Shown here: positions 36,305 through 45,228 of the stretch, in pieces
How the letters are laid out: the number at the start of each line of letters is the position of its first letter
Position numbering within the stretch: position 1 is the stretch's first letter
DNA from: Larkinella humicola
GTDB lineage: Bacteria > Bacteroidota > Bacteroidia > Cytophagales > Spirosomataceae
Direction: 5' to 3'
Length of the DNA: 64,000 bases
NCBI RefSeq assembly: GCF_008727875.1
Contig: NZ_VTWS01000004.1
Coordinates: forward strand, 657,816-721,815
Position numbers and translations under genes: made by a program
The notes under the pieces: generated by a model
Database searches by the model: none
Seen by the model: only the letters and a program-made list of their open reading frames with translations
Told to the model about the DNA's origin: nothing

Positions 36305-37300
36305 ATGCAAAAATTCATTGCTCTGTTCGGTGTAGCGTGTATCATCTCAGCGAGCAGTCTGGCCCAGGTAACCGACGATGTAACCAAATCCTATACCCAA
36401 CCCATTCCGGGTAGCACCCAGGTCTATGATCTGGTGGCGATTCCGGGTGGGGAATTTATGATGGGAAGTCCGGCTGCGGAAAAAGGCCGCAAACCCGACG
36501 AAGGGCCGCAGCACAAAGTGACGATCGAGCCGTTCTGGATGGGAAAGATGGAAGTGACCTGGGATCTGTTCGATCTGTTTGCCTTCAAAAACATGGAAAA
36601 GGAAATGGCAAACCGGACGCCCGGTTTCGATTTAGCTAAAACCGATGCCGCCACGCGACCGAGTCCACCGTACGTGGATATGTCGTTCGGAATGGGTCGG
36701 GAGGGGTATCCGGCCATCAACATGACGCAATATTCGGCCATTCATTTCTGTGCGTGGCTGTACGCCAAAACCGGCGTTTTCTACCGTTTGCCCACCGAAG
36801 CGGAGTGGGAATATGCCTGCCGCGCCGGAACCAAAACACCGTATTCGTTCGGTGCCGATGCCAAACAATTGGGCGAATATGCCTGGTTTACCGGCAATAG
36901 CGACGGTTCGTATAAGCAAGTTGGCAAGAAGAAACCGAATCCGTGGGGATTGCACGATATGCACGGCAACGTGATGGAGTGGACGCTGGACCAGTATTAC
37001 CCGGATTATTACGCCAAAAAAGCGAAAGGCGAAGTGAAGGAACCGTATGCCAAAGTGACGGAGCTGTATCCGAATGCCGTGCGGGGTGGCTCGTGGGACG
37101 ATGATGCGCCCGTGTTGCGCTCAGCGGCCCGAACGCCGTCCAATGCCTCCTGGAAAATGCTCGACCCGCAGGCTCCCAAAAGCGAGTGGTGGCTGACGAG
37201 TGCGTCGTTTGTCGGTTTCCGGGTGGTTCGTCCGGCTAAAAAACCGTCGGAAGAAGAAATTAAGGCGTATTACAACCCGCCGTTGATTGAGGAGTATTGA
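36305..37300 (+). CDS. Exported formylglycine-generating enzyme (SUMF1) fold protein
   Basis: The 331-residue product has a signal peptide (MQKFIALFGVACIISASSLAQ). Its body is the FGE-sulfatase/SUMF1 domain: GGEFMMGSPAAEKGRKPDEG, PFWMGKMEVTW, the core RLPTEAEWEYACRAGTKTPY and GNVMEWTLDQY, then NAVRGGSWDDD. The domain is found both in true formylglycine generators and in many secreted proteins without that activity; the second active-site cysteine typical of the generators is not evident, so catalysis is doubtful. The gene is followed after about 67 bases by a Tat-exported Gfo/Idh oxidoreductase, and the two are probably co-transcribed. Confidence 0.88.
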   Translation: MQKFIALFGVACIISASSLAQVTDDVTKSYTQPIPGSTQVYDLVAIPGGEFMMGSPAAEKGRKPDEGPQHKVTIEPFWMGKMEVTWDLFDLFAFKNMEKEMANRTPGFDLAKTDAATRPSPPYVDMSFGMGREGYPAINMTQYSAIHFCAWLYAKTGVFYRLPTEAEWEYACRAGTKTPYSFGADAKQLGEYAWFTGNSDGSYKQVGKKKPNPWGLHDMHGNVMEWTLDQYYPDYYAKKAKGEVKEPYAKVTELYPNAVRGGSWDDDAPVLRSAARTPSNASWKMLDPQAPKSEWWLTSASFVGFRVVRPAKKPSEEEIKAYYNPPLIEEY

Positions 37301-37367
37301 TTACCAGTTGCTTGTAGAATGCCTGTTAGTAGACGCTATTCATCTTATTTCTAAACCTTGTTTCCTT

Positions 37368-38708
37368 ATGTCAAACGAATCAAACCGCCGGGACGCCGGC
37401 CGCCGGGAGTTTCTGAAACAATCCGGCCTGCTCACGGGCGGAGCCCTGTTGACGACTCTGCCTTCTTTTGCATCTTCCTATGGTTTCAACAACTCGGCTG
37501 ATGATACCATCAAAGTGGCACTCATTGGCTGCGGTGGCCGGGGAAAAGGTGCTGCGCTTCAGGCCCTGAAGTCCAAGCAGAATGTGAAAATCGTGGCGAT
37601 TGCCGATGCGTTCCGTGATCGCCTGGACGACGCGTATAAAACTTTAAATCAAAATCCAGAGCTGGCGAAGCGGGTCGACATTCCGGAAGAACGCAAGTTT
37701 GTCGGGTTCGATGCGTATCAAAAAGCCATTCCCCTGGCGGATGTGGTGATTCTGGCAACTCCTCCGGGTTTCCGGCCGATGATGTTTGAAGAAGCCGTGA
37801 AGCAAAACAAACACATCTTCATGGAAAAACCGGTAGCCACCGACGCACCGGGGGTTCGCCGGGTGCTGGCGGCTGCGGAAGAAGCCAAGAAGAAAAAACT
37901 GAACGTGGTGGTGGGTTTGCAACGCCATTACCAGCCGAACTACCGCGAGATGGTCAAGCGCATCCACGATGGTGCGCTGGGCGACATCATCGGAGGCTCG
38001 GTCTATTGGGTAAGCGGGGGCGTTTGGGTAAATCCGCGTAAGCCGAACCAGACCGAGATGGAACACCAGATGCGGAACTGGTATTATTTCAACTGGCTCT
38101 GCGGGGATCATATCAACGAACAGCACATCCACAACATCGACGTCGCCAACTGGGTAAAACGCGGTTATCCGGTTTCGGCGCAGGGAACGGGTGGCCGTCA
38201 GGTGCGTACCGGCAAGGAGTACGGCGAAATTTTTGACCACCACATTGTCGATTACGTTTACGAAGACGGAACGCTGATCAACAGCCAGTGTCGCCACTAC
38301 GAAGGCACGTTTAGCAAAGTGGACGAAGCCTTCCTGGGTACAAAAGGCCGCGTTGATTCCTTCGGGCGACAAAGCATCCTGAAAGACCACAAAGGCGGTT
38401 CGATTTATACCCACAACGGCAAAGGCGACGGCGATCCGTACCAGATCGAGCACGACGAATTGTTTGCGGCCATTGCCAAAAACGAATACAAATTCTGGGA
38501 TGCCGAAAACGGAGCGAAAAGCACGCTGACGGCTCTTATGGGCCGGATGGCGACGTATTCGGGCAAAGTGGTGAAATGGGACGAGGCTTTGAACTCGAAC
38601 ATCAACCTGTTTCCCGAAAAACTGGCCTGGGATGCGAATCCGAAACTGTTACCCAATGCGGACGGTTTTTATCCGATTGCCGTTCCGGGCAAAACCGTGG
38701 CAGTTTAG
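37368..38708 (+). CDS. Tat-exported Gfo/Idh/MocA family oxidoreductase
   Basis: The ATG at 37368 gives 446 residues; the frame opens earlier inside the previous gene. The N-terminus has a twin-arginine signal (RDAGRREFLKQSG followed by a hydrophobic segment), so the enzyme is folded before export. The NAD(P)-binding motif ALIGCGGRGKGAA follows, then the EKPVATD motif with the family lysine near residue 160. Such exported members are frequent in Bacteroidota and Planctomycetes and are thought to oxidise or reduce sugars. The substrate is unknown. A terminator follows 24 bases after the stop. Confidence 0.92.
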   Translation: MSNESNRRDAGRREFLKQSGLLTGGALLTTLPSFASSYGFNNSADDTIKVALIGCGGRGKGAALQALKSKQNVKIVAIADAFRDRLDDAYKTLNQNPELAKRVDIPEERKFVGFDAYQKAIPLADVVILATPPGFRPMMFEEAVKQNKHIFMEKPVATDAPGVRRVLAAAEEAKKKKLNVVVGLQRHYQPNYREMVKRIHDGALGDIIGGSVYWVSGGVWVNPRKPNQTEMEHQMRNWYYFNWLCGDHINEQHIHNIDVANWVKRGYPVSAQGTGGRQVRTGKEYGEIFDHHIVDYVYEDGTLINSQCRHYEGTFSKVDEAFLGTKGRVDSFGRQSILKDHKGGSIYTHNGKGDGDPYQIEHDELFAAIAKNEYKFWDAENGAKSTLTALMGRMATYSGKVVKWDEALNSNINLFPEKLAWDANPKLLPNADGFYPIAVPGKTVAV

Positions 38709-38732
38709 TTGCGTAAAAACTATTTTGAATGC

Positions 38733-38759
38733 AAAAAGGGAGCCGACGGCTCCCTTTTT
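38733..38759. terminator. Bidirectional-looking terminator after the Gfo/Idh gene
   Basis: A perfect 12-bp stem AAAAAGGGAGCC / GGCTCCCTTTTT closes a GAC loop. The T-run is part of the stem, so it could stop transcription from either side. Confidence 0.88.
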
Positions 38760-39105
38760 ACGTACCCAGGGTCGGACAGCCGTTGCCGCTTTAGTCCGTG
38801 TTTTTTGCCGGAATCACACGGACTAATTGATTGAAATTTTAACGCGAACTATGAGATGATACCTTTGCCTATCAGTTATTTAAGTGCCAGCGGCACGTAA
38901 TGTTAATAGGAATGGGTATTCTGAGAACTCCAGGCGTGCCGATAGGTACGCAACTAAGCCTATATTGCGTACCTATCGGCACGCCTGGAGTTCTCAGAAT
39001 ACCCATTCCTATTAACATAGGACCCCTCCGGGGTCAATAATCTCACAGTTTGCGTTAAATTTCAATCAATAAGTCCGTGGGTACTTGAGTTTCGCTTTTT
39101 GCGGT
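38760..39105. other. Non-coding spacer dominated by a composite palindrome
   Basis: No gene is visible between the terminator and apbE. TTAGTCCGTG at 38791-38800 pairs perfectly with CACGGACTAA at 38817-38826, and the same right-hand sequence also pairs with 39070-39079. The rest is taken up by the palindromic element listed separately. Confidence 0.8.
38817..39079. repeat. 263-bp composite palindrome with a 54-bp perfect core and three enclosed hairpins
   Basis: Outer arms 38817-38857 and 39040-39079 are complementary over 40 bp with three mismatches and one gap. Inside are three hairpins: GTGCC-AGC-GGCAC at 38884-38896, a perfect 54-bp inverted repeat (38900-38953 with 38965-39018, 11-base loop), and GACCCC-TCC-GGGGTC at 39021-39035. 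No reading frame fits it. The layout is like a multi-branched stem-loop. Confidence 0.93.
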
Positions 39106-40092
39106 ATGAAACAAGTCCTAGTCCTCATCTTCATTTTATCAGGATTCAGCACCACGGCCCAGGTGTTGCGAAAACGGACCGTCAAATTAATGGGCAGCCG
39201 GTTTGACATCACGCTTGTGGCTCACGACTCTCTGTCGGCGGAACAAAACATTGATGCCGTAATTGCTGAAGTGACGCGGATTGAGAATCTGATTTCGGAC
39301 TGGAAAGACGATTCCCAAATTTCCCAGGTCAATAAAAACGCTGGCATCGCGCCGGTTCGCGTGGACGCGGAGGTGTTCGCCCTGACCGAGCGGGCACTTC
39401 ATTTTTCGAAAATAACGAAGGGCGCTTTCGACATTAGTTTTGCCGCGATGGACCGAATCTGGAAATTCGACGGTTCGATGACGGAAATGCCCGGACCGGA
39501 AGCGGTTAAGAAATCGGTGGAAAAGGTCGGCTATGAATATATCGTATTGGATCGGGCGCGGTCTACTATTTTTTTAAAACGGAAAGGCATGAAAATTGGG
39601 TTCGGTGCGCTGGGCGAGGGCTATGCCGCCGACCGCTGCCGCGACCTGATGCTGGCCAAAGGAATCAAAGCCGGAATTGTCAACGGTTCCGGGGACATGA
39701 GTACGTGGGGAAAACAGCCGGACGGCAGCGATTGGACCATCGGCATCACCAACCCGATCCGGAAAGACACGGTTTTCGCCATCGTGCCGCTGCGGCAGAG
39801 CGCCGTGGTGACCTCCGGAAGTTACGAGAAATTTGTGGTGTTCAACGGCCAGCGGTATGCCCACATCATCAACCCGGTAACGGGCTATCCGGCTACGGGT
39901 GTGTGCAGCGTGACGGTTTTTGGCCCCAGTGCCGAAACCGCCAACGGGTTCAGCACGTCGCTGATGGTGCTGGGAAAAAACGCGGGACTGAAACTGATCA
40001 ATCAGTATCCCGACTACCGCTGCATCCTGATCACCGACGACGGCCGGATTTTTTCGTCGCGAAATCTGGATGTTACCAAGTATACGCTTTAG
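39106..40092 (+). CDS. apbE: FAD:protein FMN transferase
   Basis: ApbE attaches FMN covalently to target flavoproteins in the periplasm. The ATG at 39106 gives 328 residues with a signal peptide ending STTAQ. Conserved stretches are MGSRFDITL, the GFGALGEGYAADRC block, VNGSGDMSTWG with the metal-binding aspartate, and HIINPVTGYPATG. Targets in Bacteroidota include Rnf- and Nqr-type subunits and FMN-bind proteins. The window itself holds no FMN-bind domain; the PepSY/flavodoxin protein 3 kb away binds its flavins differently. Confidence 0.93.
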   Translation: MKQVLVLIFILSGFSTTAQVLRKRTVKLMGSRFDITLVAHDSLSAEQNIDAVIAEVTRIENLISDWKDDSQISQVNKNAGIAPVRVDAEVFALTERALHFSKITKGAFDISFAAMDRIWKFDGSMTEMPGPEAVKKSVEKVGYEYIVLDRARSTIFLKRKGMKIGFGALGEGYAADRCRDLMLAKGIKAGIVNGSGDMSTWGKQPDGSDWTIGITNPIRKDTVFAIVPLRQSAVVTSGSYEKFVVFNGQRYAHIINPVTGYPATGVCSVTVFGPSAETANGFSTSLMVLGKNAGLKLINQYPDYRCILITDDGRIFSSRNLDVTKYTL

Positions 40093-40125
40093 GGGGGGGC
40101 AACTGGAGGTTGGTAACGGGCGGTT

Positions 40126-40806
40126 TTACGGCTGTTGGGTAATCTTCAAATCCGTGAAATAACCTTCGGTGCCCACGTCAACCCACAGGCCGACACCGCC
40201 CCCCGATGCAGCAGCACCGTGTTTCAGGTCTTTCACGATCAAGGCAGGTTCTTTCGCATTGTTCAGATACAACTTCGCTTCCGGCCCGCTGACGACAATT
40301 TTTAGGGTTATCCACTCATTCAGGGCCATGTCTGCGTACGATTCGTAGCGTTCCGGGGCTTCTTTCCGCAAGCGATCAAACTTATAATCCGGGTAGGAGT
40401 AGTATTGAATGGCGTGGTTGCGCCTGACCTGATCGTCGGCCCTGCCATTGGTCGGGCGGATGTAGATGCTCTCGTAGGTTGAATTGGTGTCGTTGATCCG
40501 GAACGCAACGCCGATAAAGCCCCGCGCCAGTTCCGGGGCGTTCCGGAGCAGCCGGCTTAACACCTTGACTTCTAGGGTTCCGTTGCTGAAAGTGACGTCT
40601 TTTATCCGGACAAAGGTAGGTTCGTCCACCTTTGTGACCGATGAATCTTTAACGACTCTAACGGCTTCTTTGCCCATCACGCGTCCGAGCGAAATCGCTA
40701 CCTGATTCGGCACCAGCTTAGCCCGATCCAGCGTAATCGCCTGGGCGAACAGGTTGGGATTGATAAATAAAAGGATGATTATCAAAGTTTTTGTTCTGCG
40801 TTTCAT
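40126..40806 (-). CDS. Secreted LamG / concanavalin A-like domain protein
   Basis: The 226-residue product has a signal peptide (ending NLFAQAI) and then a jellyroll-like domain with GFIGVAFRINDTNSTYES, the IYIRPTNGRA block, and ALNEWITLKIVV followed by AKLYLNNA. This looks like the laminin-G/DUF1080-type concanavalin A-like fold found in secreted sugar-binding or 3-keto-disaccharide-processing proteins. No catalytic residues can be assigned. It is convergent with apbE, with 33 bases between them. Confidence 0.75.
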   Translation of the reverse strand: MKRRTKTLIIILLFINPNLFAQAITLDRAKLVPNQVAISLGRVMGKEAVRVVKDSSVTKVDEPTFVRIKDVTFSNGTLEVKVLSRLLRNAPELARGFIGVAFRINDTNSTYESIYIRPTNGRADDQVRRNHAIQYYSYPDYKFDRLRKEAPERYESYADMALNEWITLKIVVSGPEAKLYLNNAKEPALIVKDLKHGAAASGGGVGLWVDVGTEGYFTDLKITQQP

Positions 40807-40870
40807 GCTTGGGTGATTTCGTGGGAGAAAAAAAGCATTAGTGAGCGACTTTCGATTCGGTGATTTTTGA

Positions 40871-40955
40871 CAGGGTCGGACCCTGCAAAGATCCGCCGGA
40901 ATGCCGGAAGCGACGCATAAGGTATTTTAAGAAATACCCTTAAACTAGTTTAAGG
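40871..40955. repeat. Three small hairpins after the Crp-like gene
   Basis: CAGGGT/ACCCTG (40871-40885), GGTATTT/AAATACC (40921-40938) and an 18-bp perfect palindrome CCTTAAACTAGTTTAAGG (40938-40955) lie in series. The last contains the stop codon of the minus-strand Crp-like gene. The middle one may be a transcript-end hairpin. No T-run follows on either strand. Confidence 0.55.
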
Positions 40956-41543
40956 ATGCAGCGGTCCCGAAGCCAGGTCTTTCCTGATTTTACTCAGGAA
41001 TTCAGGGGTAATGCCCAGATACGAAGCGATTTGCGTGTTGGGGAGTCGTAAGGCTAGTTTAGGATACTGTGCCAGAAAGGTGAGGTAGCGCTCCTGCGCC
41101 GTTGAACTGATGGTTTGCAACACCCGGTTCTGGAGTTCCACGTATTTGTTCTCAATGATGACTTTGAAGATCCGGTCTAGCTTAGGCAGATTCGTATAAA
41201 GAAAGTAGAGGTCCTGCTTTTCGATCTGCAGAACAACGGAAGGCTCAATGGCTTCGATAAACAACCCACTGGGTTGGCCGGAATGAAAGCTGCCAAGGTC
41301 GGCGATCCAGTCATTTTCCGCAGCAAATTGCAGATTATGTTCGGTTCCTTTCTGGTCGACGGCAAACATTCGAAAACAGCCTTCGACGATGAATGAATAG
41401 TGTTTGCAGGGAAAACCTTCCTGCAGAAGCGTCTGTCGGCGCTGGATGGCGCGCTGGTTGACGCGTTCGGGCAGAAGATGCTTTTCACTTTCGTTGAAAG
41501 GAATGTAACTTTCGAAGTGATCGATCAGGGGCTGAAGGTTCAA
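40950..41543 (-). CDS. Crp/Fnr family transcriptional regulator
   Basis: The 197-residue product has an N-terminal cyclic-nucleotide-binding-type beta-roll (RRQTLLQEGFPCKHYSFIVE, then VVLQIEKQDLYFL), a dimer helix (IIENKYVELQNRVLQ), and a C-terminal helix-turn-helix with LPNTQIASYLGITPEFLSKI. There is no FNR-type cysteine cluster. Bacteroidota have many such single-domain regulators whose ligands are unknown. The MFS gene lies upstream in the same direction, 115 bases away. Confidence 0.92.
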   Translation of the reverse strand: MNLQPLIDHFESYIPFNESEKHLLPERVNQRAIQRRQTLLQEGFPCKHYSFIVEGCFRMFAVDQKGTEHNLQFAAENDWIADLGSFHSGQPSGLFIEAIEPSVVLQIEKQDLYFLYTNLPKLDRIFKVIIENKYVELQNRVLQTISSTAQERYLTFLAQYPKLALRLPNTQIASYLGITPEFLSKIRKDLASGPLHP

Positions 41544-41658
41544 GCTGGTAATCAGGTAGTGAAAGATGTTTCAAAGACGGCTTCCGTGCCAAAAAAGTTC
41601 AGCCGCTGAAACCATTGCCTGAGCGGACAAACCTGAAATCGTTCCGATCAACGCTTTT

Positions 41659-42864
41659 CTAGGCGGTTGTTCGATTCGCTTCTCCTTTGACACCATAGCT
41701 CACTGCGACTGTGACCAGCAGCAAGGTTACGAATCCAAATGCGGTGGATAGGGAAAAATGTTGCGCGATAAAACCCAATAAAGCCGGCCCGGTCAGTAAA
41801 CCCGTATACCCGATGGTTGTAATGGCGGGCAGACTGGTCGTTGGCGGAATCCCGGGCAGTCGGCCCGCTTCACTGAAAAATACCGGCACAATGTTGGCCG
41901 CGCCAAGTCCAACGAGCACAAAACCTGCCATGGCTCCCGCTACCCAGGGGCTCCACACGGCCAGAACCAGGCCGGCGGCACCGATTAGGCTGCCACCCAC
42001 CACAACGGTTTTGCTCTTTAAACGTGCCACGAGTTTATCCCCCGCTAACCGCATCGCAGCCATGGCAATGGAAAAGGCCGCGTAGCCCGCCCCCGCAAAC
42101 TCCGGGGCGATTCCTTTGATGTCCCGCAGAAAGATCGCGCTCCAGTCCAGAATGGCTCCTTCGGCCAGAAAAACAGCAAAGCACAGCAGGCCCAGATACA
42201 AAACCGGGGCACGCAATCCGCTGAATCGCCGAATCCCCGCTGTTGACCCCTCATCCGGTGGCGAGAACCTAGCAATGGCCTGTTGTTCAGTCTCCAAAGG
42301 AAACAGGTTTTTGTACTGGGTCAGGGTAATCAGGATCATCAGGACGGCAATACTGACGATGGCGTAAACCGGATTAAGGCCCAGTTTCATCAGAAAGCCT
42401 AGACCCAGGGAGCCAAACAGCCCACCCACACTAAACAAGCCATGCAAGGACGACATGATTGGTTTTCCGAAAAGGTTTTGCACTTGCACGCCGTGCGCAT
42501 TCATGGCTACATCGATCGTACCAATGCTTGAACCGAATACAAAGAGAGTAACCGCCATGGCCGTGGTAGAAGAAAGAATCAGCAGAAGCGGCAGGACCAG
42601 AGCCATCACCAGCCCGGCACCAGCCATAACCCTGCGGCTGCCGAAGCGGTTTACCAGCCAACCCGAGGTCGGCATCATCAGCATGGAACCACCCCCCAGC
42701 AACAGCAGTAATAAGCCCAGGTTGGCATCGTTTAACGCTAACCGATCTTTGGCCAGGGGAATCAGGGGTGCCCAGCTCGACATACCCAGCCCACAAACCA
42801 GAAAGATCAACTGCGTGGCTTTTCGGGCCTTTGATACATATTCTGCTGGTAAAACCATATCCAT
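41659..42864 (-). CDS. Major facilitator superfamily transporter
   Basis: The ATG at 42864 gives 401 residues; the longer frame to 43011 is not supported. About twelve membrane helices are visible, with the motif-A-like loop GWLVNRFGSRRVMAGAG between helices 2 and 3 and a charged loop in the middle. MFS proteins of this type export or import small molecules by proton coupling; the substrate is unknown. The Crp-like regulator gene lies downstream in the same direction and may control it. Confidence 0.9.
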   Translation of the reverse strand: MDMVLPAEYVSKARKATQLIFLVCGLGMSSWAPLIPLAKDRLALNDANLGLLLLLLGGGSMLMMPTSGWLVNRFGSRRVMAGAGLVMALVLPLLLILSSTTAMAVTLFVFGSSIGTIDVAMNAHGVQVQNLFGKPIMSSLHGLFSVGGLFGSLGLGFLMKLGLNPVYAIVSIAVLMILITLTQYKNLFPLETEQQAIARFSPPDEGSTAGIRRFSGLRAPVLYLGLLCFAVFLAEGAILDWSAIFLRDIKGIAPEFAGAGYAAFSIAMAAMRLAGDKLVARLKSKTVVVGGSLIGAAGLVLAVWSPWVAGAMAGFVLVGLGAANIVPVFFSEAGRLPGIPPTTSLPAITTIGYTGLLTGPALLGFIAQHFSLSTAFGFVTLLLVTVAVSYGVKGEANRTTA

Positions 42865-43015
42865 AAAAATAAGGGGGAAGGAGGAAAACCAGGGTTTGAA
42901 TCGTTCTGGTTTTTCTCTAAAATAGCGTATTGTGTTCAGATAATCGCGACCAGATTCCGGTCCAGAGAAATCAACTGCCAGGGACGATGAAAGGTTATCG
43001 CTGATGGCCACAGCC

Positions 43016-45214
43016 TCAATAACAGTCCATCAGAATCTGGCTGTGTGACTGGTAGAAGCTGACGCTTTTGCCCGTTTTCGTCTGGCAAATGGTTTCCAGC
43101 AACGCAATGACGTCTTTTTGCATGGAAAGGGAGCCGCAAATCATAATCACCCCATTGGTAACCAGTATATTACCAATAAAATCCGCATCCTGCGCAATCA
43201 GGTCGCTGACATACCGTTTTTCACCCTCGCGCGAATACGCCAGGTGGAGATCCGTGAGTTTTTGCACCGACCGGCTTTCTTCCAGAAAATCCCGGTAAAC
43301 GTCGAACGAGGCACGGTACCGAAAACCGCCGTACAAATGGCAGGGCGTTCTGTGTTTATTCTGGCTGATCATCCCCAGAAACGGCGCAATCCCGGTGCCG
43401 TTGGCAATCATGACCACGACCGGGGCTTTTTTGGGGAAATGGAAATGGTCGTTGCTGACAATCCGGGCGTGAACGGTTTCGCCGGGCGTTAAGGCGTGCA
43501 GAAAGCCGGAACCCAGTCCGCCCGGTTGCAGCCGGACGCTCAATTGAAGCTCGTCGTCCAGGACACCAATCGAATACAGCCGTTCGCGGTGGTCGTTGGC
43601 GGGATAAAGGGCCAGCAGATCGCCCGACGTAACCTCCTGACTGTGTTTGCTCCGTAAACGAATCAAAAACGTGCCGTCGGGCTGGGCGGTTTTGGTGTTG
43701 CTGGTGACGATCAGCGTTTCAAGCGGGAGCGCCGGAGCTTTTAGCAATTCACCTGAAACCGGCATCGGCAGATTGGTTTGCTGCGACCAGGCTTCGGCCC
43801 ACAAGCCGAACTCGGCCGGCGACTTGTCATTGACGGTATGAATATCGACCAGCGGAACCGCCCACGATTGCCGGGCCAGCAACTGGTTCACTTCAAAGGC
43901 AAACTGACAGAAATCAGGGTAAGCATGTGATCCAAAACCGAGGACGGAATAGCGAACGGGATGCGGTTGCGGGTATTTTTCAATCCGTTTCATAAACCGG
44001 GTAGCATTGGTCGGCGCGTCGCCCAGCCCGTAGGTGGCTGTCAACGCGATCAGGTAGTCGGCTTTTGGAAAAACCGTGTAGTTATTGAACTCGGTCAGAA
44101 AGGATTTCTCTCCTTGCTTTAGTAACTGCTGGTGAATGGCCTGTGCAAACCGGAAGGTGCTGCCGTTTTCCGATCCGACCAGAATAATAAACCGGCTCTC
44201 GTCGGCTGAATAGTTATTCTTTTTGACGCGGTTGGCCCGTCGTTTCCAGGTAATGGCAAAACCGGAATAGATGAAAAAGAGGATATTCCCCGACGCCACG
44301 GCCAGGATGATGGCCCAAATGGCGCTCGTCCGGCCGGTGTGCAAATCCAGACTCAGATTGGTGAGCAGGACGGCGGTGGGGTACCGGTTTTCGCTCAGGA
44401 TGTCGCCGGTAATCTGGTTGACCGTAATCTCCCGGTCTTTGAGTTTCAGCGTGTAATAATCCTCGACGTCTTCCGAAAACGGAAATTCGAGGGTCTGCAC
44501 GTCCGCCAGCCGCGTGTTCTGAAAAACCGCAAAGTCGGCCAACTTTCGTTCGGGTTTTGCCTGGATAGCGTCGAAATCAATGTTGGGAGAAACTTTCTCC
44601 GTTCCGACCAGACCAAACCGGGCCAGGGAAAGGTAGGTTCCCGAAAGCGCAATGAGGAAAATCGGAATCAGCGACAGCCGCCCCAGCACAACGTGGTAGT
44701 ACTGGGCAAAATTATCCCTTACGATCCGGGTAAAAAACCGCCTGACACCCCGTTGACGCTGAATGATGAGCATCGTGCCGGAAATCGTGATCAGCAGCAG
44801 CAGAAAAGCGGTCAGTCCGATGAAAAACCGCCCGGCTTCGTGCAGAAACAGTGAGCGGTGCAGGGCCGTTATCCACTGGAAGAACTCACTTTGCGGGCTG
44901 GGAATTCCCAGGCTTTTACCCGTTTGCGGATCAACGAAAGCAGTTAAGTTTTTGCCGTCGGCATCGCTGCCTTTGATCTGCACAAATTGGTTGGCGTCGA
45001 CGCTCAGCTCACTGATTTCCGCAAAACTTTTTTTGAGCACCGGCAGTGTCTGGGCCAGGGTAAGCTGGCTAACGGCATCGACGCGGTAGGGCTGCATTTT
45101 CTGCGATATGGGTTCGAACGCCAGAATAATCCCCGTTACCGACGCCAGCGTAAGCAAAAGAAAAGAAGATACAGCCAACGCTAAGTGGCTGTATCTCCAC
45201 ACAGAAATGGTCAT
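43016..45214 (-). CDS. PepSY / flavodoxin / ferredoxin-reductase fusion flavoprotein
   Basis: The 732-residue product has an N-terminal PepSY-type membrane part (WRYSHLALAVSSFLLLTLAS with several helices) and then a flavodoxin domain starting near residue 345 with ILVGSENGSTFRFAQAI. An FAD-binding reductase domain follows (RLYSIGVLDDELQLSVR), then an NADPH site (VMIANGTGIAPFLGMI). This layout resembles sulfite-reductase flavoprotein-like membrane reductases proposed to move electrons across the inner membrane, often for iron reduction. It lies 14 bases after the DUF2271 gene, so they form one operon. Confidence 0.9.
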   Translation of the reverse strand: MTISVWRYSHLALAVSSFLLLTLASVTGIILAFEPISQKMQPYRVDAVSQLTLAQTLPVLKKSFAEISELSVDANQFVQIKGSDADGKNLTAFVDPQTGKSLGIPSPQSEFFQWITALHRSLFLHEAGRFFIGLTAFLLLLITISGTMLIIQRQRGVRRFFTRIVRDNFAQYYHVVLGRLSLIPIFLIALSGTYLSLARFGLVGTEKVSPNIDFDAIQAKPERKLADFAVFQNTRLADVQTLEFPFSEDVEDYYTLKLKDREITVNQITGDILSENRYPTAVLLTNLSLDLHTGRTSAIWAIILAVASGNILFFIYSGFAITWKRRANRVKKNNYSADESRFIILVGSENGSTFRFAQAIHQQLLKQGEKSFLTEFNNYTVFPKADYLIALTATYGLGDAPTNATRFMKRIEKYPQPHPVRYSVLGFGSHAYPDFCQFAFEVNQLLARQSWAVPLVDIHTVNDKSPAEFGLWAEAWSQQTNLPMPVSGELLKAPALPLETLIVTSNTKTAQPDGTFLIRLRSKHSQEVTSGDLLALYPANDHRERLYSIGVLDDELQLSVRLQPGGLGSGFLHALTPGETVHARIVSNDHFHFPKKAPVVVMIANGTGIAPFLGMISQNKHRTPCHLYGGFRYRASFDVYRDFLEESRSVQKLTDLHLAYSREGEKRYVSDLIAQDADFIGNILVTNGVIMICGSLSMQKDVIALLETICQTKTGKSVSFYQSHSQILMDCY

Positions 45215-45228
45215 AAATCCGGCCGCTG

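Noticed and set aside
38817..39079. Insertion sequence or prophage attachment site
   Set aside because: No transposase, target duplication or integrase is visible in or near the palindrome.
40092..40099. Run of eight G after apbE as a phase-variation tract
   Set aside because: It overlaps the last base of the stop codon and lies between convergent genes, where slippage would not alter a protein.
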